Positions 39,292 to 48,093 of a stretch of DNA of 64,000 nucleotides are shown here, piece by piece. The stretch's first letter is position 1. Every line of letters starts with the position of its first letter. The notes beneath the pieces are model-generated. The model was given only the letters and a program-made list of their open reading frames with translations, did not search any database and had not been told where the DNA came from. This DNA comes from Anaerolineales bacterium (lineage in GTDB: Bacteria > Chloroflexota > Anaerolineae > Anaerolineales > E44-bin32): assembly GCA_016927115.1 (NCBI GenBank), contig JAFGNH010000028.1, positions 153,226 through 217,225 on the forward strand, in the 5' to 3' direction. A program made the position numbers and the translations under genes.

Positions 39292-39657
39292 CTAGAAGGT
39301 CAGTACAGTCTGGCAGTCCTCAGCGACCGACCACATATAGGCCCCGCCGACCATCCGGATGCCATCGATCAGGTCATCAGCTGTCATATCATGCAGCTCT
39401 GTGGAGGCAGTACAGGCTGTAAATTCCACCCCGGCCTCCATTGCGTCTTTGAGGAACTTGCTGACTGGTTCGCCGCCTTCCTTGGGATACACTGTTTCCG
39501 CCATTCCCTTCTTCAACAGCAGTGTGCCGTCAATGGTGAAAAACATGGTTACTTCGTATTCCATTGCAGCTGCCAGTGTGGCAAAAAAGAAGGGGGTTGC
39601 GCAGCGGCGGGGTAAATCGGGGCCGCTGGTCATGATGATCATTACTTTGTCTTCCAT
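39292..39657 (-). CDS. DsrE-family sulfur-transfer-like protein
   Basis: A 121-residue protein of DsrE/TusD fold: IIMTSGPDLPRRCATPFFFATLAAAMEYEVTMFFTIDG at the start and FTACTASTELHDMTADDLIDGIRMVGGA after the middle. The Cys in TACTAS is at the position of the sulfur-carrying Cys of the family. It probably relays persulfide sulfur. It is adjacent to a second DsrE protein and TusA. Confidence 0.85.
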   Translation of the reverse strand: MEDKVMIIMTSGPDLPRRCATPFFFATLAAAMEYEVTMFFTIDGTLLLKKGMAETVYPKEGGEPVSKFLKDAMEAGVEFTACTASTELHDMTADDLIDGIRMVGGAYMWSVAEDCQTVLTF

Positions 39658-39676
39658 TACCTGCTCCTTTAATCAA

Positions 39677-40153
39677 TCAAAACGTCATTACCACAGCATT
39701 GTTACTGGCATATTCAAGGAAGGTTGCAGCACCGCCGATTTCTATGCCATCGATGAGATCTTCCCGTTTTATGCCCATAACATCCATTGTCATCTGACAG
39801 GCGATCAGCCTGACATCCATCTCCAGCGCCGCTTCCATTAATTCGCTCAATTTGGCGACATGAGCCTTGCTCATCCATGAATTCATCATCATGGTTGCCA
39901 TACCGGTCATCCCCGGCAGCATACCAATGATATTGGGAACGGGCATGGGCATTGCAGGGTTGGCAATCGGAGCAACTTTCAATTTATCGGCTTTTCCTTT
40001 TTTCAGGATCTCAAGCCCATAAAAAGTAAAAAAGATTGCAGCTTCCATATCCATAGCTGCTGCTGCGGTTGCAAGAATAAAAGGCGGGTAAGCTGCATCC
40101 AGCGTCCCATGCCCTGCGATAATGGCCAATCTTTCAGCCTGGTTTTCCGACAT
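39677..40153 (-). CDS. DsrE/DsrF/DrsH-like protein
   Basis: A 158-residue protein of the membrane-associated DsrE2/DsrE3 type, with an N-terminal AIIAGHGTLDAAYPPFILATAAAAMDMEAAIFFTFYGL, a Met/Pro-rich central insert, and VRLIACQMTMDVMGIKREDLIDG with the conserved Cys. The ATG at 40153 follows GGAGG. Proteins of this group are found beside tusA in sulfur-oxidising clusters. Confidence 0.87.
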   Translation of the reverse strand: MSENQAERLAIIAGHGTLDAAYPPFILATAAAAMDMEAAIFFTFYGLEILKKGKADKLKVAPIANPAMPMPVPNIIGMLPGMTGMATMMMNSWMSKAHVAKLSELMEAALEMDVRLIACQMTMDVMGIKREDLIDGIEIGGAATFLEYASNNAVVMTF

Positions 40154-40195
40154 AATTTCCTCCATTAGATTTTTTTAAACAGAAAAAAGCCAGAC

Positions 40196-40438
40196 TTAAA
40201 CATCACTGGCTTTTTTTATAAAAAATGTGAACGTTCCGTCTTCTTCCTCATGTCCCAGCAATTCATTGCCGGTTTTACTGGAAAAGGCTGTAACATCGGG
40301 TACTGAGCCAGCATCTGTAGACACCATCTTGAGTACCTGACCTGCCTCCATGCCCTGAAGTGCCTTCTTGGTCTTCAGAATCGGCATCGGGCATGGCATT
40401 CCACTGCAATCAAGCTCCTGATCAAACTCGTAAGCCAT
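40196..40438 (-). CDS. TusA-family sulfur carrier
   Basis: An 80-residue protein with the family core LDCSGMPCPMPILKTKKAL (CPxP motif, active Cys near 16) and the conserved C-terminal FIKK. TusA proteins receive persulfide sulfur and deliver it to other proteins. It is the first structural gene after the regulator (28 bp). Confidence 0.93.
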   Translation of the reverse strand: MAYEFDQELDCSGMPCPMPILKTKKALQGMEAGQVLKMVSTDAGSVPDVTAFSSKTGNELLGHEEEDGTFTFFIKKASDV

Positions 40439-40466
40439 GTTCTTCTCCTTTCAATATAAGGGTGGT

Positions 40467-41219
40467 TCAGACATCTGAATCGAGATTGCTCATTTCAGAA
40501 ATCAGCTTCAAACGTTTGAGAACTTCAAACCGCTCGCTGCTGATTTCTCCAAACGTCTTCGCAACTTCAGTCATCCATATCCCAATCTTGTCTTCCATTT
40601 TCTTATCGAGAACCCGCAGGGATTTTGCAGCGCTGCGGAGTGCTTCTGCATCGATGCCATACTTCTGTGCCAGGTAATCGATTCGGCTTTTTTCCTCCCC
40701 GGGATCCGGTTCTTCAAGATAAAACTGCCCTGAGATAATCATCGCGGAAGGTGACCCATCCACCTTGATGCAGCCTCGTGCATACTGAAGCCCGGCATGG
40801 CACTCCACGAAAGAAGGTTCTCGGTCGGGATCTTTCGCCAGATCTTTCCAACACCGAATGCAAGCCTCCCGTCCGGATGGAGAAGCAAGAATCAGCGAGC
40901 AGAACGGGCTGCAGTGGCTGATCTCCGTCACAGGCTGGCCGTAGCGGTCAGTGGTGATCGCCCCTACTTCAGCAATCTGGGCGAACACATTCTGGATTGA
41001 TTGAATACAATGAACAGGGAGAACTTCAAGGGGACGAGCAGGCTGCCCGGGTTTTATTTCAGCTGCGGAGAGCAGCGCATCTATTTCCCTGCGGTCAAAC
41101 CGCCATTGGCTGCCGACCTTGATTCCGGTCAGGCGGCCGTCGTTGAGCATACGGTAAACCGTCGTGCGATCGATTTTTAATAATTCTTGTACCTGTTTGG
41201 ACGATAGTAGTTGTGGCAT
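40467..41219 (-). CDS. Transcription regulator: excisionase-type HTH plus PocR-like sensor domain
   Basis: A 250-residue protein. The N-terminus (LLSSKQVQELLKIDRTTVYRMLNDGRLTGIKVGSQWRF, residues 4-41) is a MerR/excisionase-type winged helix. The rest (about 65-200) resembles the PocR sensory domain, with CSPFCSLI, CIRCW and ECHAGLQYARG, which supply Cys residues that may bind a metal or cluster. The ATG at 41219 has AGGATAT. It heads the sulfur/hydrogenase operon and is preceded by five 10-bp repeats (41273-41322), so it probably controls the operon and itself. Confidence 0.88.
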   Translation of the reverse strand: MPQLLSSKQVQELLKIDRTTVYRMLNDGRLTGIKVGSQWRFDRREIDALLSAAEIKPGQPARPLEVLPVHCIQSIQNVFAQIAEVGAITTDRYGQPVTEISHCSPFCSLILASPSGREACIRCWKDLAKDPDREPSFVECHAGLQYARGCIKVDGSPSAMIISGQFYLEEPDPGEEKSRIDYLAQKYGIDAEALRSAAKSLRVLDKKMEDKIGIWMTEVAKTFGEISSERFEVLKRLKLISEMSNLDSDV

Positions 41220-41272
41220 ATATATCCTATCTGAATTAATGGAACTTTCCAACCCCCCCTCGTAATATCCAT

Positions 41273-41322
41273 GCCATAGATTACAATACTTTGCTATAGT
41301 TTGCAATAGTTTTCTATAGCTT
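41273..41322. repeat. Five tandem 10-bp repeats, probable operator array
   Basis: Five contiguous units in phase, consensus GCWATAGTTT: GCCATAGATT, ACAATACTTT, GCTATAGTTT, GCAATAGTTT, TCTATAGCTT. The 10-bp period equals about one helical turn, so a protein array would bind one face of the DNA. They lie 54-103 bp upstream of the regulator start. Confidence 0.75.
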
Positions 41323-41544
41323 TTACGGATTTTATGCGTCCCCCGTGTATATATGTATACACTCGAGAAAAGGTTTCCTCGCTTTGATATGCAGGTATAC
41401 GTGATGACTGGAAGCGGAGTGCCATTCTGCCCAACTCGCCCTCATCGCCTTAATACATATCCAACGAATCAGCCTGGACGCTTCTTTCTTCACAAACGTA
41501 CTCTGATACTCTGTGCAGCATGGGCAGCAATCATTCCGCAAACC

Positions 41545-41616
41545 AGCCATGCAGCTCAGTGGATAGAGCGCTGCCCTGCGGAGGCAGACAACCGTGCTCG
41601 AGTCACGGCAGGGGAT
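41545..41616 (+). pseudogene. Decayed tRNA-Arg copy
   Basis: Closely similar to the intact tRNA-Arg at 42981-43052, including the D arm GCTCAGTGGATAGAGC, anticodon stem CTGCC/GGCAG and an intact T stem CCGTG/CACGG. The acceptor stem has three mismatches and the anticodon reads GCG instead of CCG. The upstream flank is also duplicated, but the -10 of the intact copy (TACAAT) is AGCAAT here. Confidence 0.8.
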
Positions 41617-41834
41617 CTGGAATAAACCAACCAAGGTTGATCTGAGTGATATTCCCCATGATTCGGTTTGATGCCAGGTAAAAATTGGGAGCTTTGCCAG
41701 ATTTTCGATTCAAGGCACAGAAATTCTTACGTGAACAGTGTTCGAGTCTCAGATGGTGTTCAGACCCTGTAATCAATTCCTACATTATAATAAGCCAACC
41801 TGTTCGATTATTCCCCGGCCCAAGGAGAGTCAAA

Positions 41835-42710
41835 TTGTTAGAAAATAATACTGAAAGAAAACCATGGAGTTTTTTCTTACTAACCTTTGCATATTCATGG
41901 TTGCTATGGTTGCCTTCAATACTGAGCGGGTTGGGAGTTGGAATACCCTTCAACGTTTCTATATATACTTCTGTTGTTGTCCCTATTGGGGCATTCGCCC
42001 CTTTGTTGGCTGCCATCACCCTGGTATTCCGCGAGGGACGTTGGCAAGGTGTAAAGGTGTTTTTTCGGAAGGCAATTAATTTCCGGGCAAAACCACTTTT
42101 TTTTATTCTTGCATTTCTACTGCCAATCGTTATTCATGCGATTGCTCATTTTCTGGCCCCGGTCATGGGGCTTGAAGTCGCCGACACATTATTTCCAGCC
42201 GATCTGCCTGCCTCACCAATCATTATCGCTATCCCTTACTTTTTCCTTATGCTATTTATTGGTGGCGGGCAAGAGGAATTCGGCTGGCGCGGCTATGCTC
42301 AACAACCTTTGCAAGAACGATTTGGTGTGGTGCCGGCCAGCCTGCTGATTGGTGTTATCTGGGGGTTCTGGCATTTGCCTTTATGGGTAATGCCCGGAGC
42401 TGGACATTCGACCTACCCGTTTATCGCTTTCCTGCTCATGACAACCAGCATCTCGGTTATCTATGCCTGGATTTTCAATACCAGTGGCAACAAGCTGATT
42501 ATCGCTATGATCTTCCATGCCATGAATAACACAGCTGCTCCCTTACTCCCATTTCTTCTCTGGGAAGATGGAAAACCGGAGCTCGCATACTGGGTATATG
42601 CAGGAGTAAATGTAATCTTCGGGCTGATTTTCGCTTTTCTTATCAGCAAAGACCCTTTGGCAGGGCGAGGCCGGGACAGGTCGGGTTGGGTCGGATCTGA
42701 CCGGGTATGA
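41835..42710 (+). CDS. CPBP-family intramembrane metalloprotease
   Basis: A 291-residue protein with about eight membrane helices. The Abi/CPBP motifs are visible: GGGQEEFGWRGY (EExxxR), FWHLPLWVM (FxxxH type) and FHAMNNT. The start is a TTG at 41835 with AAGGAG seven bases upstream. Such proteases act in prenyl-protein processing or bacteriocin/immune functions. The role here is unknown. The last ~17 codons and the stop lie inside GC-rich 10-bp repeats, which have replaced the normal C-terminus. Confidence 0.87.
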   Translation: MLENNTERKPWSFFLLTFAYSWLLWLPSILSGLGVGIPFNVSIYTSVVVPIGAFAPLLAAITLVFREGRWQGVKVFFRKAINFRAKPLFFILAFLLPIVIHAIAHFLAPVMGLEVADTLFPADLPASPIIIAIPYFFLMLFIGGGQEEFGWRGYAQQPLQERFGVVPASLLIGVIWGFWHLPLWVMPGAGHSTYPFIAFLLMTTSISVIYAWIFNTSGNKLIIAMIFHAMNNTAAPLLPFLLWEDGKPELAYWVYAGVNVIFGLIFAFLISKDPLAGRGRDRSGWVGSDRV

Positions 42711-42790
42711 CCGGGTGTGACCAGGCGTGACCGTGCGTGGCCGGGTACTGCCGGGAGTTACCGGGCGCTGCCGGGGCTGACCGAACCGCG
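42661..42790. repeat. GC-rich 10-bp tandem repeat array
   Basis: About 13 units in exact 10-bp phase, consensus CCGGGNNTGA, with units diverged at positions 4-9. The array overlaps the 3' end of the CPBP gene and encodes its Gly/Arg/Asp-rich tail. Confidence 0.8.
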
Positions 42791-42937
42791 CGAGGAGGTG
42801 CTCTTTCCTCCGATAGAGTGGCTATGCGCAATAATTGATTGCACACATAAGCGCCGTTCTCCCCCCACACCATTCCTTTCAGGAATTACTATACAATGCG
42901 CCCAATGTTCCAACCATCCCTTGCCCTGCCTTTTCCC

Positions 42938-42966
42938 TTGAAAGTATGCGCGGCTTGGGCTACAAT
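42938..42966 (+). promoter_or_regulatory. Promoter of tRNA-Arg
   Basis: TTGAAA (42938-42943), a 17-bp spacer and TACAAT (42961-42966), 14 bp before the tRNA 5' end. Confidence 0.8.
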
Positions 42967-42980
42967 CATTCCACAATCCA

Positions 42981-43052
<72 letters not shown>

Positions 43053-43058
43053 TACACT

Positions 43059-43098
43059 AAAACGAACTGTTAATGGCCGTCTGATAGCAGTTCGTTTT
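43059..43098 (+). terminator. Intrinsic terminator of tRNA-Arg
   Basis: AAAACGAACTG pairs perfectly with CAGTTCGTTTT (11 bp) across an 18-nt loop, starting 7 nt after the tRNA. Confidence 0.85.
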
Positions 43099-43332
43099 CT
43101 ATGCGGGGATCCAACAGAAAGTGCTTCACTTTGTGCCCGCCCTTCTTAATTCAAAAGCGGCCTCTTGCATCGAATTAACAATCTGAAGTTCGGTTTCCCA
43201 TAAATACGCTGAAGATATGCCTGCGCCACTATCTACTGGCAGAAACTGCCTGGAGTCGGTTTAGCTTAATGAGGCATTATCTTTTGGTCTGAATGAGATA
43301 CTTTACTTTCGGATTTACCGAGGGTTTTAACT
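43099..43332. other. Segment between tRNA-Arg terminator and the IS element
   Basis: No complete gene. On the minus strand (about 43136-43264) a short frame reads like the C-terminus of a lost protein (…AYLWETELQIVNSMQEAAFE… then stop), which I cannot assign. The rest is uninformative. Confidence 0.35.
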
Positions 43333-44763
43333 AAAAGTTGTGGATTGGCATGAATGAAAAAGGCGGCGTATCCTAAAGGTTGTTCAAAACCAAAGCCAGC
43401 AAATAAAGCTGGAGAAAGGATACGCCATGTTGGAGCTTATCACGAACGACCCGGGAAAGACAAGTCCGGAAATTCCCCAATCCCTTGATGAACTAGCCCG
43501 GGACGGAGCCAGGCGAATGATTGCAGCCGCGCTTGAAGCTGAAGTAGAAGAATATCTCCAGAGACATTGCCAAAAGAGGGACGGGCAAGGGCATACCCTG
43601 GTTGTACGAAATGGTAGAGCGAAAGAGCGCACGCTTACCATGGGAGCTGGAGTAGTGAAGCTCAGGGCTCCACGTGTGAACGATCGCAGAACCGGTCAAC
43701 AGTTCAGCAGCAAGATCCTTCCGCCGTACATGCGCCGATCGCCTCGATTGGAAGAAGCGCTTCCGGTGTTGTCCCTGCGGGGGCTCTCCACAGGAGATTT
43801 CCAGGAAACCTTGCCTGTCCTGCTGGGCCCGGAAGCAGCCGGTTTATCTGCATCGACCATCAATCGACTGACTCGGACCTGGCAGGATGAATACAAGGGA
43901 TGGCAAAAGCGATCATTGGCTGGCAAGGAGTATGTGTACATCTGGGTGGACGGCGTGCATTTCAATGTTCGCCTGGAGGAAGACAGGCTGGCTTGCCTTG
44001 TGATTCTGGGCGTAACCATCGATGGAAGCAAGGAAATTGTCGCGCTGTAAGATGGATACAGTGAGTCAGAAGAGGCATGGGCCAGTCTGCTGCGGGATTT
44101 GAAGCGCCGAGGATTGCCAGCACCACTTCTGGCGATTGGAGATGGTGCTCTGGGGTTCTGGGCAGCTGTGAGAAAGGTATATCCACAAACCAGGGGACAG
44201 CGCTGCTGGGTCCACAAAATCCGAAATGTATTGAGTAAGCTTCCTAAACGCCTGCAAAAAAGGGCGAAAGCGACGCTGCACGAGGATTATGGCCATGCAA
44301 GCATGGTTGCCGAGAACCGGGAAAGCGCACAGGAAGAGATCTGTCAGTTTGAGAACGAATATGGAGCAAAATACCCCAAAGCGGTTGAGTGCCTGACCAA
44401 TGATCAGGATTCGTTACTGACCTTTTTCGATTTTCCTGCTCATCATTGGATTCATTTACGTACAACCAATCCGATTGAATCCACGTTCTCAACGGTACGG
44501 GCCAGAACCAGGAGAACGAAAGGGGCTGGAGGAAGGCAGGCAGGGCTGGCGATGGCATTCAAGCTGGTGACCGCAGCACAGGAACGTTGGAGAAGGATCC
44601 GTGCGCCCCACCTGGTTGCATTGGTTCATGCTGGAGTTTAATTTGAAGACGGGGAACAGGTAAAGCCTGAGCAGCCAGTGCCAGTGGAGATTCTTAATGC
44701 TGTGGAAGTGGATTTTGATGTGATGGAAAGGATCGCCGCCTGATGCTTAATCCACAACATTTG
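43333..44763 (+). mobile_element. IS256-family insertion sequence (degraded)
   Basis: About 1.43 kb bounded by short imperfect inverted repeats: AAAAGTTGTGGATT at 43333 and AATCCACAACATTT at the right end (10 matching inner bases). One transposase frame fills the element. No clear target-site duplication was seen. The right end interrupts a methyltransferase remnant. Confidence 0.8.
43427..44743 (+). pseudogene. IS256-family transposase with two in-frame stops
   Basis: A single frame of 438 codons interrupted by TAA at 44048-44050 and TAA at 44639-44641. Around them the protein is well preserved: VVRNGRAKERTLTMGAG, VYIWVDGVHFNVR (first Asp of the DDE triad), LLAIGDGALGFWAAV (second Asp), the CWVHK motif and NPIESTF with the final Glu. 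Family members usually have Glu at the first stop (…EDGYRES…) and Lys near the second (…KFEDG…), so each is a single-base nonsense change. The start follows a purine-rich GGAGAAAGG tract. The transposase is probably inactive. Confidence 0.88.
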
Positions 44764-45097
44764 ACAATAGCCCGCCCAGAAAATAGACAATCATTGCCAG
44801 GTTATCAATTATATTTTCAAATTCATCTTTCGGGATTTCGAAACAATCACGCTGCCGAATCTCCACATTTGGATAGTTGGCAAACAACTTCTTTATATGT
44901 GATACCAGTTTTTCACCTAAGTCCACTGAGATCAGTCTTGAATGTGCAAGGAGATCGTGAATAAACCAGGCTGCTCCAACACCTGCACCTGTGTCTGAAT
45001 CTGCGATTCTCGCATTGAGATAAACCGCAGCCAAAACACTCAGTAATTTGCCAGCTTCTGCAACACAGGCGGGGGGTGTACCCTTGTATCCTGCTGG
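44764..45097 (-). pseudogene. Remnant of a SAM-dependent O-methyltransferase
   Basis: The minus-strand frame is open from just after a TAA at 45098-45100 to the IS end. It reads AGYKGTPPACVAEAGKLL, then RIADSDTGAGVGAAWFIH, a damaged motif I (normally E-x-G-T-G-x-G), then LISVDLGEKL (motif II), NVEIRQRDCFEI and IDNLAMIVYFLGGLL. The N-terminus is missing and the C-terminus is cut by the IS256 element. A TTG-initiated frame at 45034 exists but cannot give a working enzyme. Confidence 0.75.
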
Positions 45098-45156
45098 TTA
45101 ACGGTCAGGTATAAGTGGAAATCCCAATTCCTCCGCAAGGAATGACCGCGACGCGG

Positions 45157-46770
45157 CTATTCCCTGTCGCCTGGACCTTCTTGTTCTGCTCGTATCAGTC
45201 TGTATGTTTTGCCGTACCACAGACCTGTATTCAATGTTTCATTGACTGTAAATCCATGGTCGGAAAGAGCCTGCAGAACAGCTCCTCTTCCTGCCTCGGA
45301 GTTGCCGTAATCCTGATCAGATACATACAAAAGATCCTCTTGGTACGGCGGTTCCGGAAAACTATTCGATAATAAAGACTTCTGCGAAGCAGCAAAAACA
45401 TACATTGCCGGATCAGCATGCCAGAGCACTGAGGGTAAGACGCCTCTGGCAGTTGAATCAAGAACTAACTGCGTCTCATTGTGCAGAGGATTGTATTGAG
45501 GGCCTCGCGCACTCGCAACGGTTTCTCGTGTAACAAGAATCCCATAAGTCATTTGTAAAACAGAGAGGCACACTACCGCCACGACCTCCCATGTCTTGCG
45601 CGATCTGGTCAGCCAGGTGATGACCTGCCCGAGTGCGATGAAGATCAGCGGGGTGACAAGCATAAGGTACTTGGCGCCCATCACATGGCGAGGGCTTCTG
45701 CATGACACATACAGCAATGCGACAGCGGCGAAGCAGGCAGACCCTCCAATAATGGGCACTGATTCGAGTCGAGCTATCCGGCGTACCGGCAATCTCCAAC
45801 TTAAGCGTCGGGCTAGATAGATGCACACCACACCGCAAATCACCCCCACCATCAAGATCGGCAACCTGTTGCGCGAGAGGAAATTAACAAATGGATCAGC
45901 AAGTTGATGGGGAACGAATTGTTCAATCAGAGCAAGGAATACTCTCCGAAGGCGGGGTGGAATCTCTGCCCGTGAGAAAGGCTGAGCTTGTGCGGCCGCC
46001 CGTGGGAACGAAAGGTAGAAGGTTGGGTGAAGCGATACGAAAAGAAGTGCCGCCGCTGCTATGGAAATTACGATCATGAAAAACGTTCGCCATTGCCTGT
46101 TGATCAGGGCTTGAATTGCCACCAGACCTCCACAGGCAGCAAGCAGCAAAATAAAATGGTAGTGGGTGAGTAACCCTGCTGCACTCGTTAGACAAAGGTA
46201 AAGTGCAGCAGAAAATGTGGGGCGGCGCAGAAAGCGAAGAAGAAAAAAGATAAAAAGTGAAGAGAACGCCCCGAGCAAGCTGTACTGCCTCGCCTCAGAT
46301 GCTACAGACAGATTTGTGCCTGCGAACAGCCAGAGCAGTCCAGCTCCCGCAGCCACCAACCGCGAACACCCAAGCAAACGGCATGATGCGGCGATCATCA
46401 GGCATGCAACAAGATGAAACGGAACATTGAGTAGTGGCCCACCAGCAAGTGTGACCCCATGCAGCGAAGTCCAAATGTGAAGCAGCCAGAAGTACAACGG
46501 GGGGTGGATGTCGAATGCTGCGAGATCTCGGGCAATCTGTTTAAAGCACCAGAATTGATCTGGAGTCCAGAATGCTTGCCATTGTTTGGCCTGCACCCAC
46601 CTGCTCTCGGGTATCGAAGTTTCATACTGACCCTGATGTCCTGTTGCAGCCAGATAGGATATACCGTCATCGTGACGTATGCGGCGCACCGAATACGCCT
46701 GGGCGATAAGCAGCATCATGCCGATAAGAAGGGTGGCCACATAGATAGTTATCAGACAGGTCTTCTTCAT
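45157..46770 (-). CDS. Glycosyltransferase family 39-like membrane protein
   Basis: A 537-residue protein with about ten to twelve membrane helices. After the first helix an acidic loop (RIRHDDGISYLAATG) matches the catalytic D-E/D-D loop of PMT/ArnT-type transferases, which use polyprenyl-phosphate sugars outside the membrane. It has a soluble C-terminal part of about 120 residues. The ATG at 46770 follows CGGAGAAAC. Acceptor unknown. Possible target is surface glycoprotein or lipid. Confidence 0.82.
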   Translation of the reverse strand: MKKTCLITIYVATLLIGMMLLIAQAYSVRRIRHDDGISYLAATGHQGQYETSIPESRWVQAKQWQAFWTPDQFWCFKQIARDLAAFDIHPPLYFWLLHIWTSLHGVTLAGGPLLNVPFHLVACLMIAASCRLLGCSRLVAAGAGLLWLFAGTNLSVASEARQYSLLGAFSSLFIFFLLRFLRRPTFSAALYLCLTSAAGLLTHYHFILLLAACGGLVAIQALINRQWRTFFMIVISIAAAALLFVSLHPTFYLSFPRAAAQAQPFSRAEIPPRLRRVFLALIEQFVPHQLADPFVNFLSRNRLPILMVGVICGVVCIYLARRLSWRLPVRRIARLESVPIIGGSACFAAVALLYVSCRSPRHVMGAKYLMLVTPLIFIALGQVITWLTRSRKTWEVVAVVCLSVLQMTYGILVTRETVASARGPQYNPLHNETQLVLDSTARGVLPSVLWHADPAMYVFAASQKSLLSNSFPEPPYQEDLLYVSDQDYGNSEAGRGAVLQALSDHGFTVNETLNTGLWYGKTYRLIRAEQEGPGDRE

Positions 46771-46836
46771 GTTTCTCCGATTCTCCGAAAGCCGAATGGT
46801 CCGAGGCACCTTGCATCTGCGGAGCAGGCGTCAATT

Positions 46837-48093
46837 TTACCTGATTATTAACCTTAAGTTTGAAGTTACAACAGCATTTTCAACAAGTCTGACTTCCTTC
46901 TGGTCGGAATTAACATCCACCTTTACACCGTAGGGTAGTATCAAAAACGGTTCTGTGGGGCCAAAATCCATACCACTGACAATTACTAAATCATCCGGCT
47001 TCTCCTCGTCCTGTATAGCCTGTAAAATAGCTTCGTCGTATTCTGCGATACTGCCTGGTTCAATCTGACCACCGGGCCGCCCATCGTTGTCTCCGTCCAG
47101 CACATAGATAGCCGGGTATGCAGTCCCTGGCTCGTAATCCCGCGGCAGATAGACGTCTATCGTGAACGTATCGTTCACATGATCAGACCAGAGTTCGAAG
47201 GATTCAGGGCGCCCTCGGTAGTGCAGGCCCAGCCAGACCGATTCGACGATATCCTGGAAGCCCACAAGAGCAGCCAAAACCAGCATCAGCATTCCTTTGC
47301 GAATAAAAGTCCATCCCGCTCCAATTAGTAACACACCAGTGACAATAAGCACAACTGGTTTCTCCTGCTTCTTAGCCACAATAAACATACAGATACCCCC
47401 CAAAATGTAAATCCCTGTAAACAAGATATCCAGCCACCACTTTGTCAGAAAACCTGCTGTTGATTGGTAACGATCACCAAATTGCATGTCCTGGCTGATG
47501 ATTACCAGGGAGGGCTGCAGCCAGCCCAGTTCCTGGGGACAGGGTTTGATCCAACCCGCTTGCCAGCGCCATTTCCCCATACCCGGAAAATCAGCCCGCT
47601 GCCCAACTCTGACACCAAAATGCAGGTGTGTGCACATGGGATTTTTTTTCGCTAACGGCATTTTCATACTCATCCCCCAAATAGCCGATGAGCTCCCCCT
47701 TCTGCACCGGTCCTTTCTCTATTTCCCAGCGGCTGGGACTCAGATTGCCGTATATCGAGTAGAGGTTGACCTGCGGATGATCAATGATGATCAACCGTAT
47801 CCTTGCATCGGCCCGGAAAAACGAACCTGACTATCCGCCATGGCATACACCGGTGTGCCCGCCGGTTGGAGAAAATCTTCAGCCGCATGATGCTCATGCC
47901 CGCGCATCGTCCTGCCGCCCGCTGCAAACCCGGTCGAAAACTGGGCCTGTGCGGTAAATATTTCAGGATCGGTCAAAGGAAATTGGAAAGGCGCACTTTC
48001 ATTTTCAAAGTAAGTCGGCATATCTGACAGATCGACTGGAGTGGTTGGCGGGCAAGATGCGGGCACCTCAGTGCATCCCCCTGAAACAAGCAC
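46837..48093 (-). pseudogene. M23-type peptidase/membrane protein gene broken by two frameshifts
   Basis: Three minus-strand frames together encode one protein. The first (47791-48093) starts like a lipoprotein (LVSGGCTE) and carries the first M23 zinc motif (HEHHAAEDF). The second (47591-47794) continues as LIIIDHPQVNLYSIYGNLS. The third (46837-47673) holds HLHFGVRVG, the HxH motif, then two or three membrane helices and a 130-residue soluble C-terminus. The breaks lie at GGTTGATCATC (near 47793) and at or near the A8/ACACAC run (about 47635-47655). Two errors in one gene suggest real decay, but sequencing error is possible. Confidence 0.72.

Larger units (their letters stand above)
41220..41834. 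other. Long non-coding stretch upstream of the hydrogenase regulator
   Basis: 615 bp between divergent genes. It holds the five 10-bp repeats (41273-41322) and a decayed tRNA-Arg copy (41545-41616), both listed separately. The remainder shows no supported gene. Confidence 0.6.

Noticed and set aside
41545..41616. Functional second tRNA-Arg
   Set aside because: Acceptor mismatches, a changed anticodon and a damaged -10 box argue for a pseudogene.
43136..43264. Short minus-strand coding-like fragment next to the IS element
   Set aside because: It looks like a protein C-terminus but no family was recognised and it has no start, so it is only mentioned in the regional note.
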